Positions 23,147-34,754 of a stretch of DNA of 64,000 nt are shown piece by piece. The notes below the pieces were generated by a model. The model did not search any database, was not told the origin of the DNA, and worked only from the letters and a program-made list of their open reading frames with translations. The first letter of the stretch is position 1. Every line of letters begins with the position of its first letter. The DNA comes from Cerrena zonata (Eukaryota; Basidiomycota; Agaricomycetes; Polyporales; Cerrenaceae), in assembly GCA_038087015.1 (NCBI GenBank), contig JASBNA010000011.1, positions 186,001 through 250,000 on the forward strand, read 5' to 3'. A program made the position numbers and the translations under genes.

Positions 23147-25980
23147 TCAAACAAAGAACTGCGTGCTATAGGACAAACGGAGAACGTCAGCAACGGGCAT
23201 CTATAAGGCAATATGGATAGGACGTACTGAACGCGACTCGATGCATGTACCTCCATCTCTTCCATCTTATACGAATTCAATTCCTCCTTAATCCTCTGCG
23301 CAAGCTGAGGCGTCAGCCTACTCCAGGTCGCCGGTTCACTCCTACGATCGTACACGGTCGCAGGGAAAGTATCGTACACCGAAAGGTTCGTGGCAAAGGC
23401 CAATCGTTTCGCCGGAGCTGTCGCTGATCGGGTGGTCAGTGTGGGAGGGTTAGATGAGAACATGGTCGAAAGAGCCGGTGCAGACGAATTGGGCATGTTG
23501 AAGAATTTCTCCTTTTCGGTAGCCGTGTGCGTACTACTGGTATCGGAGATCTCCTTCGGTGACTCAGTACCTGGACCACCAGATTCGAAAGACAAGGGAG
23601 GGAGGAAGGGAGTTGAAGCTTGGCCATTTGTCGAAGTATGATTCTTATGAATACCATCGATCTTTTCGGGGTCGGGAGAACTGATGTGTGCGAGAGGACC
23701 ATGAGTTTGCGTCTGCGTCTGTGTTGAGGGCGAGTCGTAGGAATTTGACCGATTCCTCGCGAAAGGAGCATTGGGGTGCGGTAGGTAGGTGTCTTGTTCA
23801 TACCCCGACCCATCTGCTCTCGCTGTGATAAGCAATTGCTTAGAGACAATACGGACAGAATAATAAATACTCACTCTTGAGAATACCCTTGGTTGGTTTC
23901 CGTGTGCGCTCAACACTCCGTCGAACGCCAATTGCCCAAGGTTCCATCTCCTCATCATCCAACGTTGCATGATCCAACCCAGCCCGAATGGTTACATCTT
24001 CCTCATCGTGCGCTCCGTCCCAATCCTCGTCGTCATCCCATCCATCCATACTATAACTCTGAGAATGATGATGTTCGTCACTCCGACCATCATCGCTGTC
24101 TGAATCATCATCGTCTTCCACGACAACCCTCATCCCATCCTCGTTAACTCTTGACCCAACTCTTCCAGGTGCAGAACCAGAAGCGTCGCCCTGTCGGTTC
24201 GTTGTGTTCTTCTCCCAAGTGGTCGGAACATCTACCTGTTGTTGAGCAGCGAGAGCTGCAGCTGCAGCCGCCTTGGCCTCTGCCTCAGCTTTCGCTCTGG
24301 CAGCAGCTTCGGCATTGGACTTCAGCGTATGCTGTCGAGCAAGCATAGCAGCTGGGGATAGACCATCAGGCATGTCTACGGTCCAATCTCCACGGTCGAA
24401 TTCAGCGGTCGCATGTGAAACACTAGCTTCTGAAGCAGTACTCTTCTCGCCTTTCTTCTTTTTGGATTTCTTGGAGTCCATAACTTCACCGTCCTTCTCC
24501 TTGTTCTTGTCTTTGAAGAGCGAAGTAATACCAGCGAGTGAATTCCGGCGAGTGAGCTTGCCGATAGAACCAAGTTTACGAATGACCATGGAAGCGGATG
24601 ACATCGTCGACGACAACGAGATGTTATCTGTCGACCGATTCAGACGAGAGTTGAAGAGTGATCGTGATTTCTTCTTCTGGACGGTCGCCGTGCTTTCGTT
24701 GTCGTCCGCAATAGTGGATTGCGAACCTTGACCAGCACTGACAGACGGAATATGTCTCGCTGCCTTGCCTTTTGACGGATATCTTCCTCAGGCTCCTCTG
24801 TCAGGGCCGCACCAGCATTGAGCGACAATGCCCGACGCAGACGGCCTTTGAGACCACCACTCCGTACACCAGGTGACGGCTCGTTCATCATAGCAGCGAG
24901 ATCGCTGTCGTCGCGAGACATGCGCTTCTCCGCCGCTGTAAACGTACCCTGTGACAGCGGCGACGGTTTCCGGAGATTGACGGATGGATGGTGGGAGGAG
25001 ATGGTGTTAGAAGGAAGTGGGGCTGATGGAACTTGTGCTGGTCGGGCAGATGATGACGAAGTGTTGGAGGAAGAAGAGCTGGTAGTTCGATGATGTGGCC
25101 TTTGCGGAGGAACACTGGAAGTCGAGGAACTCGGCGAGTTTCCGCTTCCGTGCCTTGGGTGATTGCCATTGGTTGCGACTGCCTTGCCATGAGACTGAGT
25201 CGAGGGGCTGCTATTACCACTCTGGTTACTGTTTGTCCGAGGGCGAGTCGGGTTTGGACCGTTCGAGTTGGAATTGACAGATGTCGAGGAGCCAGAGGCG
25301 TCTGCTCTCACGTAGGGAGGCTGTACGGGACTAGGTGTGTACTGTTGGGCCCCTGCACGCCAGTCTTGAGATTGAGACTGCTGAGAAGACTCTTGGGCAT
25401 GGGAGCCCTGCCGGTTTGGGCGACGATAGGGATGGAAACCACCATATTGGGGTTGCTGTTGTTGATGATGGTCACCTTGTCCAGCAGGGTAGCCATTGGG
25501 GAGTTGAGAGGGATGGGCAGGGGGCGTCCCAGAGGGAAAGAGGTTGTAATTGGGGATCTGACCTTGAGCAGCAAAGTATTCGCTCCCTGCACTTGCACTG
25601 CCTGCACGACTACGCTGAGAGGACGGAACGTGGGACATCTGATGAGCTTGGTGGTGAGCGTTGAACATCATCTGCTGATAAGCCCACTGTGCAAACTGGG
25701 CATTGGCAGGATCGTAATAAGGCGACTGAATTTGGTTTGGAGGCGGATGAGGACTTCCGTGGAGCGCGTAAGGCTGCTGATGGGGATTTTGGTAGAACGT
25801 AGGGTAGAACTGCTGCTGCTGTTGCTGAGCGGGATTCCAGCCAGCCTGTTGTTGCTGAACAGGATAAGGATAAGGCTGCTGAGGGGGGATGGGTGAAGCA
25901 GAGGCAGAGTGATCGTTAGCCGGAGAGGATCGTTGCCGGGGAACAGAAGGGTTGGAAGAGTTGGAGGTGGGCGCGTCCAT
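23147..25980 (-). CDS. BNI4: BNI4-like bud-neck / PP1-binding scaffold
   Basis: Budding-yeast Bni4 tethers chitin synthase machinery and protein phosphatase 1 to the septin ring; the fungal family is recognised mainly by its C-terminus. Here the C-terminal region reads LAFATNLSVYDTFPATVYDRR, then RLTPQLAQRIKEELNSYKMEE and a last part MEVHASSRVHTQFFV. The final six residues come from a 19-nt terminal exon (23147-23165) after a 62-bp intron. The N-terminal half is low complexity: Gln/Pro/Ser-rich with poly-Gln runs (25800-25860). The middle has a Lys-rich stretch, an Ala/Lys coiled segment and a long acidic Asp/Glu block (about 24000-24130). The start at 25980 has a strong context (caccATGG); in-frame ATGs at 26028 and 26073 are alternatives. 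No lesion was found. Confidence 0.75.
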
Positions 25981-26073
25981 GGTGTGATCTCTTGGTGGGT
26001 GCCAGTCCTGGGGTACAAGAACGGCCATGGACTGGAATAAGGTAGAAAGAGAATGGGTTGGGCTCGATGCCAC

Positions 26074-27310
26074 GCAATGCAGTGACGAGGATCAGGGGTT
26101 GTCGTCGTCCAATGTGGTCGTCACTGATGGAGGAGGATTGGCGAAGGAGGACGGGATGGAGGTCAGAGATTGATCGAACAGAAAGGCAGGGAAAGGGACA
26201 TACAAAAAGAAAGAGAATGGAGGGAAGAAACAGAGATGAGATGGTAAGATAACTGAGGGGGTAGACCGTTGCCAACGACGAGCAGCGACGATTGAGCAGC
26301 GAGCACCGACTCTGGCTGGCAACAGAGATTCAGGACACCAGACGCGCATCTCTTTGCCCACTCGCTTGCTTGCATCTTTAAGCTCCGATAAGCAATCAAT
26401 CTCCGCCCTTATTGTCGCAACAAAACATATCCTGACATTGATTGTTATGTCTATACAACTCCAACTAATATTCCTATTCCATCTCCTATTCCAAGTCTAT
26501 TCTAACCCTTTGCTTCCGGCCTGCTCACTCCGCACCCAAGCGTCTCGCACGGACATTAAATCTTCCGACTGAATACCAATGCCTCGTTCAGAAACCCAGC
26601 ATCAACAGAACCGTATCAATCCTCCTCGAGCTATTCTCTTTCCAGCGACTCTCTCTGGGAATCGGTGCTATTCCCAGCCTATCTCTTGACCCAGGTATAG
26701 TCGCCCCTGCAGACGTGGCAGTCAGCCCCAGTGACCCAGGCAAGTGACCCTCCTCCCGTCCTGACTGTGCATTCGATCAGTCGCATCCACTATTGGCTCC
26801 ATTGTCGTGCTTGATCTCCTCCTCCCATTATCACATTCGTGCGTTCCTGGCAGTAGCAGGCAACAGCCTCGCGAGAAACATGCTTCATCCAGTCTGTCAC
26901 CGCATAACGCCGAACGATCCCTTTGTACTCTATGTAAAGTCTTTCAGAATCCCAGAATCCCATTCCTTCATTCGTCTTCATGCTTGCAATCTCGTGCAAT
27001 GAGTTCATCGAATGAATAGAGATCTCAGATTAGCGACGTTCTCACGGTTATTTCACTCCAGATCGCTCGATCGCTACAGCGCGCAAGGCACTCACTCTCA
27101 ACACAATCACTCCTGGTAACAGCTCGGCGACACAGTCAATCTTACCACAAATCGTAGTCCACGTAGGTTGAGCGCACTTCTAACTCATCGTCAGTAAGTA
27201 TGCATCTCTTGTTCCATTCCATTCCCTCAGTCGGTTGTTACCGGTTAACTAGCCCTATTACTACTGCATGAACTCGCTTACCCTTCTCGTCGTTCTTATT
27301 CCAGGCAAGA
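26074..27310. other. Divergent gap between BNI4-like gene and amidase pseudogene
   Basis: This 1.2-kb region lies between divergent 5' ends. Small ORFs here are not family-like. It probably holds a long BNI4 5' leader plus the former amidase promoter. Nothing else was recognised. Confidence 0.45.
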
Positions 27311-29933
27311 ATGTCTTCTGACACCGAACCCTGGAAACGGCTCTGCTCAGAGCGTAAACAACGACAGCTCGATAGCATCCCCAAAGAATGGCTTATCGCC
27401 GTTCCCTCTGATCCCAAACTAAGCGTCATCAATGTTCCCAGAGAATGCGGGTTACTGACTACCCTAGAACTCGAAATCACCGAAACGGTGGACGTCGACA
27501 TTTTGTTAGGCAACTTGGCCTCGGGTGTTTGGACTTCAGTGCAAGTCACCACTGCGTTTTACAAACGCGCGATCATTGCACAGCAATTGGTGAGTATGAC
27601 CCTTGCGATGTGTCCGTTAACTTGTACACTTGTGATTCTAACACATAATTCTGATCCTGAATTACTATTTTTTCTGACACGCCCCCTCCATATCTCCGTA
27701 TAACCCGCACGCCCACCGTTTCGGATGCCCCAATCCGTTCCCGACTTCCTCGTTCAAACATTCAACGTTCGTGTTTCCCCTCTCGTCATTGATCCCTGAT
27801 CATGCATCTCTCGTGGCATGCATTACAATACGATCCCGAAGACGAACTGTCTTACGGAGATATTTATCGAGCGTGCTTTAGCTCGAGCACAGGACCTTCG
27901 ATGATTATCTACGAGCCAACGGCAAACCTATAGGTCCCCCTTCATGGTCTACCTATATCGCTCAAAGATCAATTCTCCATAAAGGGACTTGAAACAATTA
28001 TGGGTACGTCGTTCCTGATCGTACTAACCCACCCTAAGATGTTCAAGTGCAAGTAGGTTATGCATCTTGGATTGGAGATGTCGCCAAATATGATTGTGTC
28101 CTTGTCGAAATTCTCTACGAACTTGGGGCCGTGCCCTTCGTGCGTACCAACGTGCCTCAAACTCTAATTGTACGTCACCAATCCATTCCTCTCAATAGTT
28201 CCTGACCACTCGGACTTTATGCGTGATCCCCTCATAAACAGTGGGGTGAAACATCCAATCACGTATTTGGCCGCACAACCAATCCATGGAATCGTTATAT
28301 GACCCCGGGCGGTTCATCCGGCGGAGAAGGTGCACTCTTGGCTCTCAAGGGCAGTCCCCTGGGCGTTGGTACAGACATCGGCGGGTAAGCCTACCCTAAC
28401 ATCATTTCCCAAACTATCCAAATTCTAGCTCAACCTCCCGATGGGTCCGGCAAAAATGACTAACATCCCCTAAAAATTTAATTTCCAGCTCAGTCCGAAT
28501 TCCGAGCGCAATGTGTTCCCTCTACACACTCCGACCATCCTACGAACGGCTGCCCTACGCCAACGCGCGTAACGCCCAAGAAGGGCAAGAGTCCATCTCC
28601 TCCGTTCTGGGCCCTATGGCCAATTCGCTCTCTTCTGTGAAGAGGTTTACGAAATCGATCATTGGTGCTAAGCCTTGGAACAAAGATCCGTTGGCGGTCA
28701 GGAAGGAATGGAGCGAGAGGGAGTATGCGCTTGAGGAGCATGGAGGCGGCGTAGGGGTTGTGTTTTGCGCTGCTTTGGGATAATGGGGTTGTTAGACCTC
28801 ATCCGACTGTGAGGAGGGCGCTTGGGTTGGTTAGGAAGGCTTTGGAGGGGAAGGGGACATAAAGGTATGTTCGTGTTGATAGGCTATGTGTTGGGGAATG
28901 ATTGAATCGAGCTATTTGTTTTGGATAGTGATTGACTGGGAACCGCATAAGCATCTTGAAATATACAAGAACACGGTAATATTTCATCCTCAGTTCCTCA
29001 AGTTACTCTTGGCTTACACAAACATGTTATGAAGGAGAGTATATTTGCAGCAGACGCAGGTCACGACTACCGTTTCGAATGTGCCAAATCCGGTGAACCT
29101 CTCATCAAAAACATGTTCCCAGACGAAGACGCACACCCTTACACTCTCTACGAACCCTACGCCAAAACCCTAGTAGGAACCCCAGAACACGTTAGTGCAT
29201 ATGACGTAGGTTTCCCTCGCCTCATTTCGTCTCTCCTTCGAATTTTCACAACGTGTTCGATATGAATTCGTATCGAACAGCTTTGGCAACTCCACAAGGA
29301 AAAACGCGCCTTGAGGAAGAGCCATCTCGATCACTGGGAAGCTACCATCTCGCGTACTGGGACAGGTCGACCAGTGGATGCTATCATCGCACCAGTCGCG
29401 CCATATACAGCTGTACCACATGGATGTAACTCGTAAGTCCCTTCAAACCTTCTTAGTTTCCAAATATTCTCCATGTTACCGTCGTCATCTTGCTACCTTT
29501 TTACGTCAAGAAAACCCATCCTCATTGCTGCTTGGTATTTTTCGTTTGTTTGTATAGTGACGCATTCTACACGACGTTATACAATTCCCTCGACTACACG
29601 TGCGCCGGATTCCCAGTGATGTTTGCCGATAAGGAATTGGATAAGGTGGAGCCTCCCCATGAGTTCAGGAACCATGAGGATGAGGCCGTCTATAAGTTAT
29701 GTACGTCATTTTCGTTTCTTCCCGAGATTGGTTTTGGGTCTTGGAAACCAGATTTAAATAGGGTAATTGACTGATTGGTCTCTTTTGTGTTATTTTGCCT
29801 CTTCACAGATGATCCTAGGGTGTTCCACGGGCTACCTGTTGGTTTACAACTTGTTGGGCGAACGTTGGAGGAAGAGGCTGTTATCGCTATGACAGAAATC
29901 GTGGACAGGGCATTGAAGGGTCTCAAAGACTGA
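27311..29933 (+). pseudogene. Acetamidase-like amidase signature gene, multiply frameshifted
   Basis: The gene resembles fungal acetamidases (amdS family), which hydrolyse amides to acid plus ammonia. The start MSSDTEPWKRLCSERKQR and a TNCLTEIFIERALARAQ exon are typical. The catalytic-region motif GGSSGGEGALLALKGSPLGV with GTDIGGS is intact at 28310-28500. The C-terminal part (HGLPVGLQLVGRTLEEEAV) reads to a stop at 29931. Between these, the family frame is broken at least five times by single bases: near 27898, at a C5 run (27936-27940, next to the catalytic-Lys LKDQF segment), at a T4 run (28763-28766), at a G4 run (28853-28856) and near 29027. Short introns remain recognisable. As read it cannot give a full protein. 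Confidence 0.85.
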
Positions 29934-30136
29934 ATCGTTGAATATGCGAAATGAAGACAACAAAATACAAATGTATCAATAGGAATAGGATGTAACCCTT
30001 CCAGTGTACAATAGCAATAGTCACCATGAACACTACAACTAAGATACCAATACCAATACACCCAACACACCCCTTACAAATAAGCACCGAGTACAACATA
30101 TATCCAATTCCCCAGAAGTATCAGCCCACTTCGCCT

Positions 30137-31967
30137 TCAGAGTTTCTTTGAAAGGAAATCCACAATATCGGCCTTCTTCCACCGTTTCTCGTTGATCCGC
30201 AAGATCTCGGGGAACCAATCCTTAATCCCCTCTTCGTCATTCAACACCATAAACGCCAATGCCTTCCCACTCATCCAGGCATGGACCATCCCTTCGCCTG
30301 TATACCCCGCTGCGACCCATTCCCCGGGTGGCGATGTCAACTCTACCAATTCGTTTAGTGGTAGTGCTTTCGAAGTTGTCCGTTCGGAGTAGGATGAGTC
30401 AGTATCCTTTTCGGCGAGATGGTTGGGTGGGAGTTTTGGAGTGGAGATGAGAGGAGGTTCGGCTCGCCCAGAGAGTTTAGGTGATAATCGTCCGACCCAG
30501 GGTAAACCGTCAGCAGAAATACCAAGGATACCACCCCATGTAGCTTTCGTCCTTCCCTCTCCCTATTTGACGCCAGACGTTCGTTCGTCGTCTGTTTCTT
30601 CTGGTTCTTTTTCCTTACCCCAGTTCTCAGCACCAAAGTAGAGTGGGAGGGCACCAGCGAGGTGACTAGCCACAGGCCAACTAAAGCTAGTATCATCGAC
30701 TTCACCAACGTCAGCGAAGGCCGCATCCATACTGCTCGCCCAGCCGCCTCCGAACATGAGTTCATTCTCGCCCGAAGGAAGTTGAGTTAGATAGTCATAT
30801 CCGACGGTCCCAGTGTAGAAGATGAATGCACGATCGCCAGCAAGAGTGGATTTGGTATTCAAGGTCGTTCCGGGACGTTGAGCAGACATCGTGCCTCGGA
30901 CAGGTAAGATTTTCTCGCGTAACGGTGGTACTAAGTGGGATACCCAGCCATTTGTAGCGTGAATAATATGCGAGGTGGTGATAGAGCCCTTTTCGGTATG
31001 GACGGTATACAGTTTAGAGGATGGAGATGGAGGGTCGATGGAAGTGCATGCATTGTTGCATGACAAGAAGAAACTAGATGGTTCGTGAGTATCGTGCAAT
31101 ATACTCTCAAAAGAGAAACACAGACTTTTTGGGATGACTCTGCAATAGTTTGGAGAGCAGGGACGTTACGAAACGATATGGGTGAATGGCACCTCCGTCA
31201 CCACGTATACAACCGGCTATGCCTGGTGCGAGGCCGAATTTCTAACAGACTAAGTATTTGACGGACCGACTTTTTTTGAAGGGAACAACACTTACAGACG
31301 AAGCATCGCTTCCCTCCGATACTTGGAAAGACGAAGATTCCGTAGGCATTGCCGCTTTCCATGCATCCAATCCTTCCTTAGCTTCCTCAAATGTCTGGGA
31401 AGTGGTATGGACGTCGAACGTCTCCGTTTTCCGACATTGAGAATATTCAAGAATATCTTCCGATACCGCAATCGAATGCAGCTCTTTGAAATGAGCCAAA
31501 CGGAACTGGATCAAACGTTTGGCCATTTCTTCACCATGTTCCTTCCTAAGTTCGGTGTAGTCGTGATACAACGGTGGGTTGATATGTCCTCCATTCCTAC
31601 CCTCGGAGCCGTCATATTAGTGACGTCGTAAGAATGAAAACTATGACATACCTTCCTGTAGCCCCGGAGCAAACATCCCGAGCATCGAGCATTAGAATTG
31701 ACAGAGATTGCTCGTTCTGGAAGACATTGTACGGCAAATGAGGTTCCAGGTAATCCCGGAGCCTATAATAACAATGTCAACACGTTTGAGGGAGTACCTC
31801 AGTCTCCGAGAGTTTAGCCTTAGGGATCGTCCAGAAACGGCAGACTTGGATTGGGTACAGGGATACCAGGTGATTGTTTGATACGTTTGGCTACAACGTC
31901 CAAAACCTTGTTCAGGTGGTAAACTGCAGCCTATGAGTATCTTTGCCCTAGAAATTATGGACCCCAT
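30137..31967 (-). pseudogene. FAD-dependent oxidoreductase (DAO family), degenerate
   Basis: The family (DAO, FAD-dependent amino-acid/amine oxidases) uses an N-terminal dinucleotide-binding fold; here it is seen as VDIVIIGSGIT near 31770 and, further on, SGATGR-NGGHINPP, YHDYTELRKEHGEEMAK, GGAIHPYRF, HIIHATNGWVSHLVPP and a C-terminal GEWVAAGYTGEGM. A good start (ccaccATGG) is at 31967. The first 230 bp contain about five single-base shifts relative to the family frame (between about 31750 and 31925). In the C-terminal part an in-frame TAG (30563-30565) interrupts an otherwise continuous reading into GILGISADGLPWVGRL. Introns are still recognisable. It is convergent with the amidase pseudogene (203 bp gap). 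Confidence 0.8.
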
Positions 31968-32682
31968 GGTGGCTGATAACGGTCAGGCTGTTGGTGTGGG
32001 GGTATAGATAACATTTTGGAAGGCTGCGAATAAATAGATCCCGAGTCGGTATGAGTTACGGCAGTGATAGAGATTGTGCCGGCTCGAACACGCGAGTGGC
32101 GGCAAGATGCGTCGATATACGAGCAGCCAGATTTAGCAGGTGCTGTGAATCGTACCATGCTTGGGAAAATATGTTTTCACGTGTTTCAGTATCCCAGCCT
32201 CATCTTCAAGCTTCAAGTCGTAGCCTTGTCCTTCGGCACTGGGAAGAACTCATCTTTCAACCAAAGAATGAATATTAAGACCTGACTCGGACGATGATGT
32301 CTATAGTGCGGTACTAGAAAATCTCATGGGAGTTTACAACCTGCCGTGTAGACCGAGAAATATACAGTAAGTGCATACTTGCACAAGGCCTAGTCACGAA
32401 CAAGCTTTTATCTCATTATCCCCTCAGCACGCGGTGGCGCCATTTCAGGTGATATTGAAGCTCAAAAACCAGATCTAGAACACCTGGGGAAAGCAACAAT
32501 ATTACGCAAACATCAATACTAGTATACAATAAGCAGTTTACTAGGGTATTGAGATATACCAATTGTAAGTCTATTATAATCAGGTGTACGACTCGGAAGA
32601 GGTAGCTGTTGATTCTTGACGATAGTGTACCTGTTACCAAATTTAGCGAAGAACTACTTAAAAAGGCAATGTCCTTACCACC
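31968..32682. other. Gene-free stretch
   Basis: These 715 bp lie between the former 5' end of the DAO pseudogene and the 3' end of the first F-box-like gene. Only short non-family ORFs were seen. Confidence 0.4.
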
Positions 32683-34099
32683 TCAGCTGGCACGGACCAA
32701 CTCATCATAATCACCCTGCTGGCATGAAATATGGAAAATGTGCTTTCTCTTCGAAGCCTTCTTAGGGCGGAGTGCTTTACAGACAATTTTAAAGCACTCA
32801 TTGGCCGCGTCTCTGAAATCATCATCCTCAGCGAGGAGTACAAGGTCCACAGTCTGGAGGTTTGGAAATGTGTTCGGGCAATAAACGAGTGTGGCCAATC
32901 GGTCCCAGTCATAGTTCTGAGAGATAATATCCACATATGTATCGTCAACAAGTCTGATGAAGATCGATAGGGTCTTTATATTTCGCGGTCCATCAGAGAT
33001 CTGGTCCAGCATATACTGGAATGCTCGGACGTTCGGTTGGATGTTTGGGAAGAATTCGGCTTCAGGCAGCTCACGGAGAATGACGGAAACCTCGAAGTAA
33101 GCTAGGGAGAGGCAGGATGCTAATCCGAATCCTTTCCACCGAATAGGGTCAACTACGGATACCCAGATTAGTGTAAGAAAACAACACTGAGAACTATATC
33201 AACTCACTCGGATTCATAATCAATTCTTCTTCTTCTCCGGCATCGACATGGTCGTCGATAGTATGTGCAAGATCGAGACAAAGACGAACTAAAGTCTTTT
33301 CCGATGCTTTGATTAGAGATACGGTGGGTCCGTAATCACCCCAGCTACGAAACACTATCTCCAGTTGCTGTAGATTGGTGAGACACCCCACAGCAGTAAG
33401 GAGACGAGCCAGAAAGTCAAACCTGCCTACATCTCCCACAGATATGATCAGCTCTTCAATTTGTGGCTTCCAGTCCGAAGGTAATTTGGCCACCTCTCGC
33501 ATCACCGTTGTTTCAACGGATTCATCCGAATCGCAACCCAACGACAGGTCTACAATATGAATGACAGGAATCTCGGAGAAGAGCTTGAGTAGTCGAATGA
33601 ATTGTGATATGCCTTCAACTTTGGTCTGATATACGTCCGTTAAGTCTAGGCACACAAGACCTTTTATCGGAGAAAACAGTGGGTTAAGAGTAGTTTCACA
33701 GCTCGGTACACATTCCAAGCTCACGCCATCAATAGCGACTACTTCCACACGTGGGAAGTGAGGAAGGATGTCGCTGAGGACACAGGCGCAGAAAGGACCA
33801 GCAGGATTGTCAAAGCAATCGTATCGTGTTTTTGTATCTGGCGTCCCGATGACGATAATAGTCCGTACATACGACGTCAGATGAGGGTGCTCCAGAAAGA
33901 AGGGTTTCCAATCGCCGTACTCTACGTTTTCCTTCCTAGAAAGACGTAGCACCCGGAAGAGGTGTCTCTGACTTGATACGAGTAATCGACGTGTAGCCAA
34001 TGTACATGACAAGAGGCTGGGTTTGTCCTTTTCCAAATAATCCACTATATGGTCGAGCATTTCTTGTGGAAGTGCAGGAATATGTGTGCTGACATGCAT
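32683..34099 (-). CDS. F-box-like protein, copy A
   Basis: The N-terminus LPQEMLDHIVDYLEKDKPSLL followed by SCTLATRRLLVSSQRHLFR resembles an F-box (the SKP1-binding helix bundle of SCF ubiquitin ligases), which in these fungal proteins is followed by a poorly conserved leucine-rich-like region. One intron near 33150-33200 joins ...MNP to IDPIRWKGF, as in the paralogues. The C-terminal part has the paralogue-shared motif SQNYDWDRL, then a hydrophobic strand and a conserved Cys/Ile helix. Both exons are intact and end at 32683. Substrate and process are unknown. It is the leftmost of seven related copies in the window. Confidence 0.75.
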
Positions 34100-34754
34100 G
34101 ATGGCCTGTCAGCGGTTGCTTCGAGGTGTAAGTTACCTATTGTATTTTGAGTCAGACCGTCTCCTAAAGAATTTTGTAAGACCTGTACCTCAGGCTCGTA
34201 TAGAAGTTCAGGTTCTTAGTCCAAAGGGAGAACGTTGAATGTTGATGGTACCAGTATAACTGAAAGTACGGATTCAACTTGTGTTTGCTACCGATGAAAC
34301 ATTAAGTGTCCAGTTGCAACGTCAGAGCCTGAGCATCACATCGACTCAATTCGCTTCTAAATCGGCTGCCGCAGGCCGTAATCTGAATTAGTAATAGCAA
34401 TTACGCGAGGGTGGAGGAGACCATACTTCCTCAATTTCAAGCACATGAAGTACGAAAGCGAGGAGTTTGCGCATAATATCAGTAAGTGCCAGTCACCGTT
34501 TAAACGTTCAAGGTCAAGTTCAGTTGCGGAAGTAGGCTCCGCCGAGCTACGAGCGCTAATATTTGCTCTCTTCAAACCGATGTCAATTTGAATTTGAATA
34601 CCTATCTGAAAGTTGACGCACTCACCCCTTTCTACATGCTACACAGTACAATTACTGAGTTATTGAAGATTCAGGCGTATTTTAACGCACATCTATCCCC
34701 ATACTAGACCCATCAGTCTGTCTGTCTTGAGACCAGTTGTAGTAAGTACTAACG
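34100..34754. other. Divergent gap between F-box copy A and MSH4
   Basis: These 655 bp lie between two divergent start codons. No family-like ORF or clear promoter element was recognised. Confidence 0.4.

Noticed and set aside
27311..31967. Explaining all frameshifts as poor sequence quality
   Set aside because: Neighbouring long genes (MSH4 with about twenty exons, RPB1, VPS35, ARO2) show no indels. Local low coverage cannot be excluded without reads.
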